Assembly (NCBI GenBank): GCA_016192825.1
Contig: JACPTK010000028.1
Coordinates: forward strand, 1-56,681
Reading direction: 5' to 3'
Source of the DNA: Betaproteobacteria bacterium
Lineage (GTDB): Bacteria > Pseudomonadota > Gammaproteobacteria > Burkholderiales > SG8-41
DNA: 56,681 nt
Shown here: positions 41,793 through 53,011 of the stretch, piece after piece
Layout: each line of letters starts with the position of its first letter
How positions within the stretch are numbered: position 1 is the stretch's first letter
The notes under the pieces: generated by a model
The model's input: the letters and a program-made list of their open reading frames with translations, nothing else
Told to the model about the DNA's origin: nothing
The model's database searches: none
Position numbers and translations under genes: made by a program

Positions 41793-42254
41793 ATGGAAGT
41801 CAAAGCAGGTACCGCAGCGCCGGATTTCGCGCTTCCCGCGCACAACACCGATCAACAGGTCTCGCTGGCCAGCTACCGGGGCCGGCCGGTCGTGGTCGCG
41901 TTCATGCCGTTCGCCTTCACCGGCGGGTGAACGAACCAGGTCAACGGGTTCCGTGCGAACTACGACGAATTCAAGAAGCTGAACTGCGAGATCCTGCAAC
42001 TCAGCGCCGATCCCACGCCCAGTCTCAAGGGATGGGCGGAAAAACTGGGCGGCGTGCCCTTCCCCCTGCTCTCGGATTTCTGGCCGCACGGCGCGGTCGG
42101 CAAGGCCTACGGCATCTTCAACGAGGAGCGCGGGATGGACAAGCGCGCGGCCTACGTGCTCGACGCCAAGGGCATCGTCCGCTACGCGAAGCTCTACGAT
42201 CCGGGAACGATACCCGAGAGCAAGGAGCTGCTCGAGCAGCTGCGCAAGCTCTGA
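41793..42254 (+). CDS. AhpE/BCP-type peroxiredoxin, probable selenoprotein (UGA at codon 46)
   Basis: 153 residues if UGA at 41928-41930 is read as selenocysteine. Before it: MEVKAGTAAPDFALPAHNTD and VVVAFMPFAFTGG; after it: TNQVNGFRANYDEFKKLNCE and FPLLSDFWPHGAVGKAYGIF. In AhpE-like peroxiredoxins the residue after FxFTG-x is the peroxidatic cysteine, exactly where the UGA falls. The reading frame is clean on both sides, and AAGGAGAGCCCGA precedes the ATG. A hairpin follows (41945-41964). The enzyme would reduce peroxides with high efficiency. A chance nonsense mutation is the alternative, but it would have to hit this one codon. Standard gene calling will truncate or miss it. Confidence 0.82.
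41945..41964 (+). promoter_or_regulatory. candidate bacterial SECIS hairpin
   Basis: CGGGTTC pairs with GAACTACG (one bulged A, one G-U) around the loop CGTGC. The loop begins about 21 nt after the UGA and has a G in its first two positions, which fits bacterial SECIS rules as I remember them. A competing hairpin GAACC/GGTTC with an AGGTC-containing loop lies at 41933-41951, but closer to the UGA than usual. Confidence 0.5.
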
Positions 42255-42290
42255 TCCGCGCGGCGGCCCGGGGCGGAATTCAGCGTCCGG

Positions 42291-43097
42291 TCAGGTCGCC
42301 AGGGCGCGCAGCGCCTTGACCCGCTCGGTCCCCGCGGCCAGCATCAGGTTCCACTCGCTCGCGGACGTGATGAACTGCGCGCCGAGCTTGACCACCGCCG
42401 CCATCGCCTTCGCCGCGTCGGCGCCCCCGTAGAGACCGCCCACGCCGGTGAATTTGCCGTGGGCGCGGCACGCCTTCACCACGCGCTCGACGGCCGCCAG
42501 CACCTCGGGGTGCGACAGCTCGCCGGGGTGCCCGAGGTCGGTCGACAGGTCGTTGGTGCCGATGTGGATCACGTCCACGCCGGGCACCGCCGCGATGGTC
42601 TCGATGTTGTCGAGCGCCGCCTTGCTCTCGATCATCAGGATCAGCAGCGTCGCGTCGTTGATCGCCTTGCGCGCCTCGGGCGCCGGCACCGCGCGGTAGC
42701 CGAAATGCGCCCAGCCGCCGAACGCGCCGCGGTTGCCCACCGGCGGGTACTTGCAGGCCGCGACCGAATTGCGCGCGTCCTCGGCCGTGGTAACTTCGGG
42801 CATGATGATGCCGAGCGCGCCGTTGTCGAGCATGCGCAGCGCCGCGGCATAGTCCTTCTCCGGCACGCGCACGAGCGGCGCCACGCCCATGTTCATCGCG
42901 GCCACCGCCATCTGCGAGACCTCGTGCTCCGGGATCACGCCGTGCTGCAGGTCGAAGAACAGTCCGTCGAAGCCGCAGGTGCGGGCGGCGAGCGCGATGT
43001 CCACGGTGCGCGCGTGGCGCACCATCAGGTTGAGCGCCAGCTCGCCTTTTTTCAGCCGCTCGGCAACCGGATTCGACAGTTGGGGCGAAGCGCTCAT
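42291..43097 (-). CDS. HpcH/HpaI aldolase/citrate lyase family protein
   Basis: 268-residue metal-dependent class II pyruvate aldolase-like TIM barrel. FDGLFFDLQHGVIPEHEV, PLVRVPEKDYAAALRMLDNG and IIMPEVTTAEDARNSVAACK hold the Arg and Glu of the active site; LILMIESKAALDNIETIAAV and HIGTNDLSTDLGHPGE supply the metal ligands. It resembles 2,4-dihydroxyhept-2-enedioate aldolases and macrophomate-synthase-like lyases. ATG at 43097 follows AAGGAGATGGC. The substrate is probably a 4-hydroxy-2-oxo acid. Confidence 0.9.
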   Translation of the reverse strand: MSASPQLSNPVAERLKKGELALNLMVRHARTVDIALAARTCGFDGLFFDLQHGVIPEHEVSQMAVAAMNMGVAPLVRVPEKDYAAALRMLDNGALGIIMPEVTTAEDARNSVAACKYPPVGNRGAFGGWAHFGYRAVPAPEARKAINDATLLILMIESKAALDNIETIAAVPGVDVIHIGTNDLSTDLGHPGELSHPEVLAAVERVVKACRAHGKFTGVGGLYGGADAAKAMAAVVKLGAQFITSASEWNLMLAAGTERVKALRALAT

Positions 43098-43121
43098 GCC
43101 ATCTCCTTGTTTCAAAATGCG

Positions 43122-43226
43122 TGATTCGTGATTGGTGATTGGTGAATGGACTTGTTTCTTCGCGCCTTTGCGTCTTTGCGGCTAATTTAATTTGATCTTC
43201 CTGGCGGTCTTGGCGGTCTTGGCGGT
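43122..43226. repeat. GTGATTG-type heptamers and GGCGGTCTT nonamers
   Basis: GTGATTCGTGATTGGTGATT (period 7) is followed by TTCGCGCCTTTGCGTCTTTG and GGCGGTCTTGGCGGTCTTGG (period 9). The latter relates to the CGCCAAGAC units elsewhere. Confidence 0.8.
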
Positions 43227-45017
43227 TCAGAATTTCGCGGGATCGAGGGCCAGCACGCTGTCCGCCCCGCGCGTCACCTCGCGCGCGAGCGTCGCCGCCC
43301 TCGGCAGCTCATGCTCCCCGTAAAAGCGCGCGGTCGCGAGCTTGCCGTGCAGGAAATCGCGGTCCGCGTCCGGCTGCTTGAGCCGCTCCTGCGCGATCAA
43401 CGCCGCGCGCGCCATCATCCAGCCGCCCGCCACGGTGCCGAAGAGCTTGAGGTACGGCACCGACACCGCCGCCACCGCCTTGGGGGCGGATGGGAAGGTC
43501 TCGACGATCCAGCGGGTTGCGGATTCCAGATGATCGACGGCCTCTTTCAGATTGGCGCGCGCAGATGCCAGTTCCTCGCCAACCGCGGCCAGCCGCGCGT
43601 CAATCTGGCGCATCGCGCCGATCGCCGCCAGCGCGGACGCGCCCTTCTCGAAGCCCACCTTGCGGCCGACGAGGTCGTTCGCCTGGATGCCGGTGGTGCC
43701 CTCGTAGATGGTGGTGATGCGCGCGTCGCGCAGGTACTGGGCCGCGCCGGTCTCCTCGACGAAGCCCATGCCGCCGTGCACCTGGATGCCGGTGGAGGCG
43801 ATTTCCACGCCCTGCTCGGTGCACCAGCCTTTGACGACCGGCGTCAGCAGGTCGAGCAACCCCTGGCTGCGCCGCTTCTCCGCGGGATCGGGGTGGTGCC
43901 GCGCCCTGTCGAGCGCCGCGGCCGTGAAATAGGCGAGCGCGCGCATCGCCTCGGTCTGCGCGCGCATGCTCATCAGCATCCGGCGCACATCCGGGTGATG
44001 GATGATGGTGACGCGGTCGCCGCCGCGCTGGCCGATCTCGCGGCCCTGCACGCGCGTCCTGGCGTACTCCAGCGCGTGCTGGTAGGCGCGCTCCGCGACC
44101 GCCACGCCCTCCACGCCGACCGAGAGCCGCGCGTGGTTCATCATCGTGAACATGTACTCGAGCCCGCGGTTCTCCTCGCCGACGAGGTAGCCGATCGCGC
44201 CCTTCTGGTCGCCGTACGCCAGCACGCAGGTCGGGCTCGCGTGGATGCCCAGCTTGTGCTCGATCGACACGCAGCGGATGTCGTTGCGCTCCCCGAGCGC
44301 ACCGTCGGGCTTCACCCGGAACTTCGGCACGATGAACAGCGAGATCCCCTTCACGCCCTCCGGCGCGTCCGGGGTGCGCGCGAGCACGAGGTGCACGATG
44401 TTCTCCGTCAGGTCGTGCTCGCCCCACGTGATGAAGATCTTGGTGCCCTGGATGCGGTAGTGGCTGCCCTCGCGCACCGCGCGCGCGCGCACCGCCGAGA
44501 GGTCAGAGCCCGCCTGCGGCTCGGTGAGGTTCATGGTGCCGGTCCATTCGCCCGAGGTGAGCTTCGGCATCCAGGCCTTCTGCTGCTCCGGCGAGCCGTG
44601 GGCCTTCAGCGCCTCGAGCACGCCCGAGGTGAGCATGGGGCACAGGCACAGCGCCATGTTGGCGCTCTTCCAGATCTCCTGCACCGGGGTGGAGACGATG
44701 TGCGGCAGGCCTTGCCCGCCGAACTCCGCCGGCCCGCCGAGGCCGTTCCAGCCCGCTTCGATGAACTGGCGGTACGCTTCCTTGAACCCCTTGGGAGCCG
44801 TGACCTTGCCGTCGGCGAGCGTCGCGCCCGCCTTGTCGCCGTCCCGGTTGAGCGGATCGAGCACTTCCTGCGCGAATTTCGCCGCCTCGGACAGCACCGC
44901 GTCCACCAGCTCGGCGTTGACCTCCTGGCAGCCCGGCAGCGCCGAGATTTCCGAGAGCCCCGCCAGCTCCCGGATGGCGAACCGCATGTCCTTCAATGGC
45001 GCGGCGTAGCTCGACAC
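43227..45017 (-). CDS. acyl-CoA dehydrogenase, long form
   Basis: 596 residues, as in the longer acyl-CoA dehydrogenases with an extra C-terminal domain (such as DmdC). MNLTEPQAGSDLSAVRARAV is the flavin/substrate loop, IFITWGEHDLTENIVHLVLA follows, and IQVHGGMGFVEETGAAQYLR and ITTIYEGTTGIQANDLVGRK carry the catalytic-base region of the family. The start is GTG (MSSYAAPLKDMRF) behind AGGAATAGACC. It passes electrons to EtfAB, whose genes lie directly upstream. Confidence 0.93.
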   Translation of the reverse strand: MSSYAAPLKDMRFAIRELAGLSEISALPGCQEVNAELVDAVLSEAAKFAQEVLDPLNRDGDKAGATLADGKVTAPKGFKEAYRQFIEAGWNGLGGPAEFGGQGLPHIVSTPVQEIWKSANMALCLCPMLTSGVLEALKAHGSPEQQKAWMPKLTSGEWTGTMNLTEPQAGSDLSAVRARAVREGSHYRIQGTKIFITWGEHDLTENIVHLVLARTPDAPEGVKGISLFIVPKFRVKPDGALGERNDIRCVSIEHKLGIHASPTCVLAYGDQKGAIGYLVGEENRGLEYMFTMMNHARLSVGVEGVAVAERAYQHALEYARTRVQGREIGQRGGDRVTIIHHPDVRRMLMSMRAQTEAMRALAYFTAAALDRARHHPDPAEKRRSQGLLDLLTPVVKGWCTEQGVEIASTGIQVHGGMGFVEETGAAQYLRDARITTIYEGTTGIQANDLVGRKVGFEKGASALAAIGAMRQIDARLAAVGEELASARANLKEAVDHLESATRWIVETFPSAPKAVAAVSVPYLKLFGTVAGGWMMARAALIAQERLKQPDADRDFLHGKLATARFYGEHELPRAATLAREVTRGADSVLALDPAKF

Positions 45018-45092
45018 GGTCTATTCCTGCGGATGAGCGTGGAACATCGCATTTGGCCGGCGACGCCAGACACGCCGCGCCATCATCGGAAC

Positions 45093-46019
45093 TCATAGCT
45101 CGGCTGTGAGTTCCGGTACGGCCTTGAAGAGGTCCTCGACCAGCCAGTAGTTGGCGACGGCGAAGATCGGCGCCTCCGCATCCTTGTTGATCGCGACGAT
45201 CACCTTGCTGTCCTTCATGCCGGCGAGGTGCTGGATCGCGCCCGAGATGCCGACCGCGATGTAGAGCTCGGGCGCGACGATCTTGCCGGTCTGCCCGACC
45301 TGATAATCGTTGGGCACGAAGCCCGAATCGACCGCGGCGCGCGAAGCGCCGACAGCGGCTCCCAGCTTGTCCGCAAGCGCATCCAGGATCTTGAAGTTCT
45401 CCGCGCTGCCCATGCCACGGCCGCCGGAGACGATGATGCGCGCGGCGGTCAGCTCGGGACGGGCCGACCTGGTGAGCTCCTGCCCGTTGAATTTCGACAG
45501 TCCCGCATCGGGCCCCGGCGCAAGGGTTTCGACGGCGGCACTGCCGCCCTCGCCAGCGGCGTCGAACGCCGTGCCGCGGACCGTCACCACCTTGATCTTG
45601 TCGGCCGATTTCACCGTCGCCATCACGTTGCCGGCGTAGGTCGGGCGCACGAAGGTGTCGGGCGCCGCCACGCCGCTGATGTCGGAGATCTGCTGCACGT
45701 CGAGCAGCGCCGCAATGCGCGGCATCAGGTTCTTGCCGAAGCCGGTGGCCGGCGCGACGATGTGCGTGTAATTCGCCGCGAGCGGCACGATCAGCGCCGC
45801 GAGGTTCTCCGCGAGAAAGCCCTGGTAATGCGGCGCGTCGCAATGCAGCACCTTCTTCACGCCCGCGAGCTTCGCGGCCGTCTTCGCCGCGTCGCCGCAC
45901 TGGTGCCCGGCGACGAGCGCCGTGACGTCGCCGCCCATCTTCGCCGCCGCCGTGACGGCATTCGCCGTCCCCGGCTTCAGCAGTTTTCCATCATGTTCCG
46001 CTATAACCAGGACTGCCAT
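45093..46019 (-). CDS. etfA: electron transfer flavoprotein alpha subunit
   Basis: 308 residues, starting [20 protein letters not shown]. The FAD-binding C-terminal half has [59 protein letters not shown] and [19 protein letters not shown], all ETF-alpha signatures. With EtfB it forms the FAD/AMP heterodimer that carries electrons from acyl-CoA dehydrogenases to ETF-quinone oxidoreductase. It lies between etfB and the acyl-CoA dehydrogenase gene. Confidence 0.96.
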   Translation of the reverse strand: MAVLVIAEHDGKLLKPGTANAVTAAAKMGGDVTALVAGHQCGDAAKTAAKLAGVKKVLHCDAPHYQGFLAENLAALIVPLAANYTHIVAPATGFGKNLMPRIAALLDVQQISDISGVAAPDTFVRPTYAGNVMATVKSADKIKVVTVRGTAFDAAGEGGSAAVETLAPGPDAGLSKFNGQELTRSARPELTAARIIVSGGRGMGSAENFKILDALADKLGAAVGASRAAVDSGFVPNDYQVGQTGKIVAPELYIAVGISGAIQHLAGMKDSKVIVAINKDAEAPIFAVANYWLVEDLFKAVPELTAEL

Positions 46020-46039
46020 GATCTATCCGTTCGTTCTTG

Positions 46040-46118
46040 GGTTTCTAATTGACTCGTCACCAGTCACCAGTCACCAGTCACCAGTCACGAGCCACGAGCC
46101 ACGAGCCACGAGTCACTC
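46040..46118. repeat. heptamer arrays CAGTCAC and GAGCCAC
   Basis: CAGTCAC repeated about four times and GAGCCAC about three times, period 7, between etfB and etfA inside one operon. Confidence 0.92.
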
Positions 46119-46121
46119 AGA

Positions 46122-46871
46122 TCAAATGATCTTGGCTTCGTTCTTCAGCTTGGCGACGAGTTCCTTCACGTCCGCCACCTTGACGCCGGCGCCGCGCTTG
46201 GCCGGCTCCTCGACCTTGAGCGTCGTGAGGCGCGGCGCCACGTCCACGCCCAGCGCGTCCGGTTTCACCACCTCGAGCGGCTTCTTCTTCGCCTTCATGA
46301 TGTTGGGCAGCGTGACGTAGCGCGGCTCGTTCAGGCGCAGGTCGGCGGTCACCACCGCGGGAAGCCGGATGGCGATTTTCTCGAGCCCGCCGTCGATCTC
46401 GCGCGTGACATCCGCATTGTCGCCGTTGATCTCGATTTTCGAGATGAACGCCGCCTGCGGCCAGCCGAGCAGCGCCGCGAGCATCTGCCCCGACTGGTTG
46501 GAATCGTCGTCGATCGCCTGCTTGCCCATGATGACCAGCTTCGGGCTTTCCTTCGCGACGATCGCCTTCATCACCTTCGCCACCGCGAGCGGCTGCACGT
46601 CGACTTCGGTCTCCACGAGGATGCCGCGGTCCACGCCCATCGCCATGGCCGTGCGCAGCGTCTCCTGGCACTGCGGCGCGCCGATCGAGACCGCCACGAT
46701 CTCGGACACGACGCCCGCCTCCTTCATGCGCACGGCCTGCTCGACCGCGATCTCGCAGAAGGGGTTCATCGTCATCTTGACGTTCGCGGTCTCGACGCCG
46801 CTGCCGTCGGATTTCACGCGCACCTTGACGTAGGGGTCGATCACGCGCTTTACGGTCACCAGAACCTTCAT
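46122..46871 (-). CDS. etfB: electron transfer flavoprotein beta subunit
   Basis: 249 residues, starting [20 protein letters not shown]. The family pattern [20 protein letters not shown] binds AMP, with [20 protein letters not shown] and [20 protein letters not shown], the EtfB signature. First of the etfB-etfA-acyl-CoA dehydrogenase set. AGGAGTCCA lies before the ATG. Confidence 0.96.
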   Translation of the reverse strand: MKVLVTVKRVIDPYVKVRVKSDGSGVETANVKMTMNPFCEIAVEQAVRMKEAGVVSEIVAVSIGAPQCQETLRTAMAMGVDRGILVETEVDVQPLAVAKVMKAIVAKESPKLVIMGKQAIDDDSNQSGQMLAALLGWPQAAFISKIEINGDNADVTREIDGGLEKIAIRLPAVVTADLRLNEPRYVTLPNIMKAKKKPLEVVKPDALGVDVAPRLTTLKVEEPAKRGAGVKVADVKELVAKLKNEAKII

Positions 46872-47016
46872 TGGACTCCTGGAATGCCTCTCGGCTTCGG
46901 AACGGGAGGGGCTGCCATTCTACCGCATGGCGGCGGCGCGATAAACGGCGGACCACACTGTGGTCGGCGGACGGGCAAGCGCCCGGATGGACCTGCGGCG
47001 GCTTCAGCCGTTCAGC

Positions 47017-48408
47017 TTAGTACGGGAGCCACGTCAGGAGAATGGCGAAGAACGGCAGCAGCGCGAACATCAGGGTGATGCAATAGCCGAACATGTCGCG
47101 CGCCCGCATGCCGGTGAGCCCGAGCAGCGCGATCGCCCAGAACGGCTGGAACAGGTTCGTCCACGCATCGCCGGTAGCGAATGCGATGATCGTCTTGCCG
47201 ACCGGCACCCCCAGGCTCTGCCCGGCGCGCAATATGGTCTCACCGAGCACGGCCCATTCCCCGCCCCCGGACGGCACGAAAAGATTGACCAGCCCCGAGG
47301 CGAGCCACGCCATCATCGGGTAAGTGGTGGGGTTGGCGATATTGATCAGCCAGCCTGCCATGATCACGCCGAGCCCGGAAAGGCCGATCATGCCCATGAT
47401 CCCGGCGTAGAACGGGAACTGCAGGATAACGCCGGCGGAGGCACGAACCGCATCGTAGAAGGCGAGCAAGTATTGATAGGGACGCAGAAACAGGGCGAGC
47501 CCGACGATGAGGAAAATGAATATGACGATGTTGAGATCGAGCGTGCCGCCGCGCCAGAAGTGCATCACGATGTAGATGATGCCCATCACTGCGATGAGAC
47601 CTCCGAGAATGACGCTGTTGTTGATGCGGTCGGCCCAGCTGGCGTCGCCCTTCGACGCTGCCGCGGCCTCTTTGCCCCCGCCGCTCTTTACCGCTTCGGG
47701 CAACCAGTGCTCGATGCCGCGGCAGCGCTCCGCCGTCTTGGGCGCAAGCAGGTACAGGATCAACGGCACGTAGATCAGGCTCAGGACCGTCAGCCAGATC
47801 GCGTAGCCGGAGAAGATCGTGTCCGACGTCGGCACGACGCCGATCAGCTTTTCGAAGACGTGGCCCTTGGTGGCGCTCAACAGCGGCGCCGACCCCGACG
47901 GCCCCCAGTGCCAGCTCACGCCCAGCCCCGCGTAACCGGCGGTGCACAGCACCGGGTAGTGGACTGGAATGCCTTTAGCGTAGGCGCGCTTTCCCACCTC
48001 GACTGCCATGATGGCGCCGACGATGAGCCCGAAGCCCCAGTTGATCCAGGAAAAGACGAGCGCAAGCACGGTGACCAGCACCACGGCCTGCCCGCCGGTC
48101 CTGGGCAGATCCGCAATTCGGTCCAGCGCCGGCCGGACGAACGGCGCGTGGGCCAGCACGTAGCCCGTGACGAGGATCAGGACCATCTGCATGGCGAAGG
48201 TATGCAGGTTCCAGAATCCTTTGTACCAATTCAGCACCATCTGCTCCGCCGTCTTTCCGGCGAAGATCATTCCCATGACGAAGGCAATGAAGGTGAGCAG
48301 AATCGCGAAGAGAAAGGGGTCCGGAAGCCATTTCTGCACGTTTCCGGCGACGCGCTCGCCGATCCGCTCGAAGACAGGTATGCGGGAAGCTTCAGACGCG
48401 GTTGTCAT
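47017..48408 (-). CDS. short-chain fatty acid transporter, AtoE family
   Basis: 463-residue integral membrane protein with about 12 hydrophobic segments. MTTASEASRIPVFERIGERV starts the chain behind GGAGGGACCGCC (ATG at 48408). WLPDPFLFAILLTFIAFVMG, WHWGPSGSAPLLSATKGH and LVNLFVPSGGGEWAVLGETI are AtoE-type conserved stretches. It probably imports short-chain fatty acids such as acetoacetate or butyrate for the acyl-CoA ligase and dehydrogenase encoded around it. Confidence 0.88.
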   Translation of the reverse strand: MTTASEASRIPVFERIGERVAGNVQKWLPDPFLFAILLTFIAFVMGMIFAGKTAEQMVLNWYKGFWNLHTFAMQMVLILVTGYVLAHAPFVRPALDRIADLPRTGGQAVVLVTVLALVFSWINWGFGLIVGAIMAVEVGKRAYAKGIPVHYPVLCTAGYAGLGVSWHWGPSGSAPLLSATKGHVFEKLIGVVPTSDTIFSGYAIWLTVLSLIYVPLILYLLAPKTAERCRGIEHWLPEAVKSGGGKEAAAASKGDASWADRINNSVILGGLIAVMGIIYIVMHFWRGGTLDLNIVIFIFLIVGLALFLRPYQYLLAFYDAVRASAGVILQFPFYAGIMGMIGLSGLGVIMAGWLINIANPTTYPMMAWLASGLVNLFVPSGGGEWAVLGETILRAGQSLGVPVGKTIIAFATGDAWTNLFQPFWAIALLGLTGMRARDMFGYCITLMFALLPFFAILLTWLPY

Positions 48409-48550
48409 GGCGGTCCCTCCCCCGAAGGATGACCGGTTATTCCGCGCCGGATGAAGCCCCCCTGTCAAGAGGCGCGGAATTCTCGCGTCTTTTGAAGAAC
48501 CTGTGTCCGTGTTCCGGCCCGAGACAACGCACGCGGCCTCCGCGGCCGCG

Positions 48551-50214
48551 TCACCTGTCGATCGCGGACGCCGATTTTACCCGCTCGCGCAGGATGAATT
48601 TCTGGATTTTCCCGGTGGAGGTCTTGGGCAGCGCGCCGATCACCACGCGCCGCGGCGCCTTGAAGTGCGCCAGGCGCCCGCGGCAATACTCGACGATCTC
48701 GGACTCGGTCGCCTGCGCGCCCTCCTTCAGCTCGACGAAGGCGCACGGCACCTCGCCCCACCGGGCGTCGGGCTGGGCCACCACGGCGGCCGCCATCACG
48801 GCCGGATGCCGGTAGAGCACGTCCTCCACCTCGAGCGAGGAGATGTTCTCGCCGCCCGAGATGATGACGTCCTTGGCGCGGTCCTTGATCTTGACGTAGC
48901 CGTCCGACTGCATCACGCCGAGATCGCCCGTGTGAAACCAGCCGCCCGCGAACGCCTCGCGCGTCGCCGTCTCGTTCGCGAGGTAGCCTTTCATGGTCAG
49001 GTTGCCGCGGAACATCACCTCGCCCATCGTCTCGCCGTCCCACGGCACCGGCGCCATCGTCGCCGGATCGAGTACCGTCATGCATTCCTGGGCGTGGTAC
49101 CAGACGCCCTGGCGGCCGTTCATTTCCACGCGCTTCTCGAGCGGCAGGCGGTCCCACTCCTCGTGCCGGGCGCATACGGCCGCCGGCCCATAGGTCTCGG
49201 TGAGCCCGTAGACGTGGGTGATGTCGAAACCCATCTTCTCCATGCCCTCGATGATCGCGGCGGGCGGCGCGGCGGCCGCGACCAGGCAGGACACCTTGTG
49301 GCGGATGCCCGCCTTCCACTCCTGCGGCGCGTTGATCAGCAGGCTGTGCACGATCGGCGCGCCGCAGTAATGGGTCACGCGGTGCTCGCGGATCAGATCG
49401 AAGATGCGCTTCGCGTCCACCTTGCGCAGGCAGACGTTGGTGCCGGCCGCCGCGGCGACGGTCCAGGTGAAGCACCAGCCGTTGCAGTGGAACATCGGCA
49501 GCGTCCACAGGTAGACCGGGTGCGGCGGCATCCCCCAGGACACGATGTTGGAGAGCGCGTTCAGGTACGCGCCGCGGTGATGATAGACGACGCCCTTGGG
49601 ATTGCCGGTGGTGCCGGAGGTGTAGTTGAGCGAGATCGCGTCCCATTCATCATCCGGAATTCGCCAGGCGAATTCCGGATCACCTGCTGCAATAAATTGC
49701 TCGTAGGTCGTCCCTCCGATGAATTTTCCGCCACTAATCTCGGGATCGTCCACGTCGATTACCAATGGCTTCACCTTGGCAATCCCCAGTGCGCTCTCGA
49801 TCGTGGCGGAAAATTCCCGGTCGGTGACGAGCACCCGCGCCCGCGCGTGATCGAGCATGAAGGCGATCGCCTCCGCGTCGAGGCGCGTGTTGAGCGTGTT
49901 CAGCACCGCGCCGGCCATCGCAACGCCGAAGTGCAGCTCGTACATGGCCGGGACGTTGGGCAGCATCGCCGCGACCGTGTCGCCGCGGCCCACACCGGCC
50001 CGTGCGAGGGCGGAAGCGAGTTTCCGGCAGCGTCCGTAGACCTCGCGCCACGTGAGCCGCCAGCCACCGTGGATCACCGCGACGCGCCCGGGGTAGATGT
50101 GCGCCGTGCGCGCGAGCAGCGACAGGGGCGAGAGCGGCGCGTAGTTTGCCGCGTTCTTGCCGAGCCCCGCGTCGTATGGGCTGTCGCGAGCCATGCGGCT
50201 TGCCCCGTCCGGCA

Positions 50215-50215
<1 letters not shown>
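48551..50215 (-). CDS. acyl-CoA ligase (AMP-forming, medium-chain/DmdB-like)
   Basis: 554 residues of the ANL superfamily. AMP-binding motif YTSGTTGNPKGVVYHHRG near 190, ITHVYGLTETYGPAAVCARH (A5 region), GWFHTGDLGVMQSDGYVKIK (A7) and LPKTSTGKIQKFILRE with the catalytic lysine near the end. Members with HVYGLTETYGP activate medium-chain or methylmercaptopropionate-type acids. ATG at 50215 overlaps the radA stop (TGATG-type), so it is coupled to a DNA repair gene; MARDSPYDAG (50194) is an alternative start. It should supply acyl-CoA to the dehydrogenase downstream. Confidence 0.92.
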
Positions 50216-51585
<1,370 letters not shown>

Positions 51586-51599
51586 TGCTTGATACGGCG

Positions 51600-51704
51600 T
51601 GACTGGTGACTGGTGACTGGTGACTGGTGACTCGGATCATATACGGCTTCGCCGCCTGCCGTTTAACGTTCCCTGTTCAGCGTTCACCGTTCACTGGTCA
51701 CCGG
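51600..51704. repeat. heptamer arrays GTGACTG and GTTCACC
   Basis: GTGACTG is repeated about five times (51601-51635), and GTTCACCGTTCACTGGTCAC-type units follow near 51680, all with period 7. Confidence 0.93.
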
Positions 51705-52778
51705 TCACTGTGCGCGCTCGCGCACCGGGACGCGCGGGGCGAGCGCGCAAAGCAACTGGTAGCTCACCGTCCCCGCCGCCTCGGCGACGCGTTCCGCGGG
51801 CACGCCCTCGCCCCACAGCACGACACGCGAGCCGGGGCGCGCTTCCGCAACGTCCGTCAGGTCCACGCACAGCAAGTCCATGGAGACGCGCCCGACGGTG
51901 CCCGTCATCCGGTCCGCCACCCGGACCGGCGTTCCGTTCGGGGCGTGGCGCGGATAACCATCGGCATAGCCGCAGGCGACGACGCCGATCCGCATGGGCC
52001 GTTCCGCCCGGAACATCCCGCCATAGCCCACCGTATCTCCGGGCCGGAGATCCTGCACCGCGATGAGGCGGCTCTCGAGCGTCATGGCGGGCTTCAATCC
52101 CGAAGCCTCGCCGGTCTCCCCGGGGAACGGCGAACAGCCGTAGAGCATGATGCCGGGCCGCACCCAGCCCGCATGGGTCTCGGGGTGCCGCAGGATGGCG
52201 GCGGAGTTGGCGAGACTGAGCGGCATCGCGCCCCACCCCGGCAGCTGCCGCAGGCGTTCCATCTGCCAGGCGACCCCGCGCTCGCCGTCCGCGTCCGCGA
52301 AGTGCGTCATGAGCGTGATGGCGCCGACGCCCGGGTTGCGCCGCAACCGCTCGAGCACGCCGGCGTAATCCCCCGGCGCCAGTCCCAGCCGGTTCATGCC
52401 GGTGTTCACCTTGAGCAGCACGTCGAGCTTCGCGCTCGCCGGCAGCGCCTCGAGCGCGGCGACCTGGTCCAGGCAGTGGACCACGGGCGCGAGCCGGTGC
52501 TCCACCAGCACCGCCAGCTCGCCCGGCTCGAAGAATCCCTCGAGCAGCACGATGCGGCTCCGGACACCCGCCTCCCGCAATCGCACCGCCTCTTCCAGCT
52601 CGAGCAGCGCGTAGCCGTCCGCCGCCGACAGCGCCGCGGCCGCCCGCAGCAGTCCATGACCGTAGGCATTCGCCTTGATCACGGCCATCACCTCCGAGCG
52701 CGGCGCGTGCCGGCGCACGACCGCGAGGTTGTGCTTCAGCGCCGCGGAATCGATGCTGGCGAAGGTGGGGCGGGACAT
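51705..52778 (-). CDS. alr: alanine racemase
   Basis: 357-residue PLP enzyme that makes D-alanine for peptidoglycan. The Schiff-base lysine is Lys35 in VMAVIKANAYGHGL; the second-domain tyrosine is in DTVGYGGMFRAER; GRVSMDLLCVDLTDV is the family signature. It starts MSRPTFASIDSAALKHNLAV. radA and lplT neighbours are usual for betaproteobacterial alr. Confidence 0.95.
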   Translation of the reverse strand: MSRPTFASIDSAALKHNLAVVRRHAPRSEVMAVIKANAYGHGLLRAAAALSAADGYALLELEEAVRLREAGVRSRIVLLEGFFEPGELAVLVEHRLAPVVHCLDQVAALEALPASAKLDVLLKVNTGMNRLGLAPGDYAGVLERLRRNPGVGAITLMTHFADADGERGVAWQMERLRQLPGWGAMPLSLANSAAILRHPETHAGWVRPGIMLYGCSPFPGETGEASGLKPAMTLESRLIAVQDLRPGDTVGYGGMFRAERPMRIGVVACGYADGYPRHAPNGTPVRVADRMTGTVGRVSMDLLCVDLTDVAEARPGSRVVLWGEGVPAERVAEAAGTVSYQLLCALAPRVPVRERAQ

Positions 52779-52784
52779 CGCTGA

Positions 52785-53011
52785 ACTGCGTGATTCGTGA
52801 ATCGTGATTGGTGAACGGTGATTGGAGCCTGCGTTTCCTGCCGCCCTGACTCGAGCAGCTACCTCGCCCCCCTCGCCGGTGGCCGCAACCCGGTTTGAAA
52901 CCGCGAATCAATACCAGAATAGACAGGATCAACCGGATCGACAGGAACTGCGTCGGTTCCTGATTTTGTTGATCCTGTGAATCCTGTCCATTTCTCGTTC
53001 CTGCAACGGGT
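52785..53011. repeat. GTGATTG heptamers and AATCCTGT units
   Basis: GTGATTCGTGAATCGTGATT (period 7) near 52789 and TTGATCCTGTGAATCCTGTC near 52969, the latter like the sequence before imuA. No gene. Confidence 0.75.

Noticed and set aside
41793-41930. Short peroxiredoxin fragment ending at TGA as a pseudogene
   Set aside because: Only one codon is affected, at the catalytic position, and the rest of the frame is perfect to the normal end, so selenocysteine is the simpler reading.
41933-41951. First hairpin after the UGA as the SECIS element
   Set aside because: Its loop contains AGGTC as in E. coli fdhF, but it starts only about 3 nt after the UGA, closer than known elements; the next hairpin fits the spacing better.
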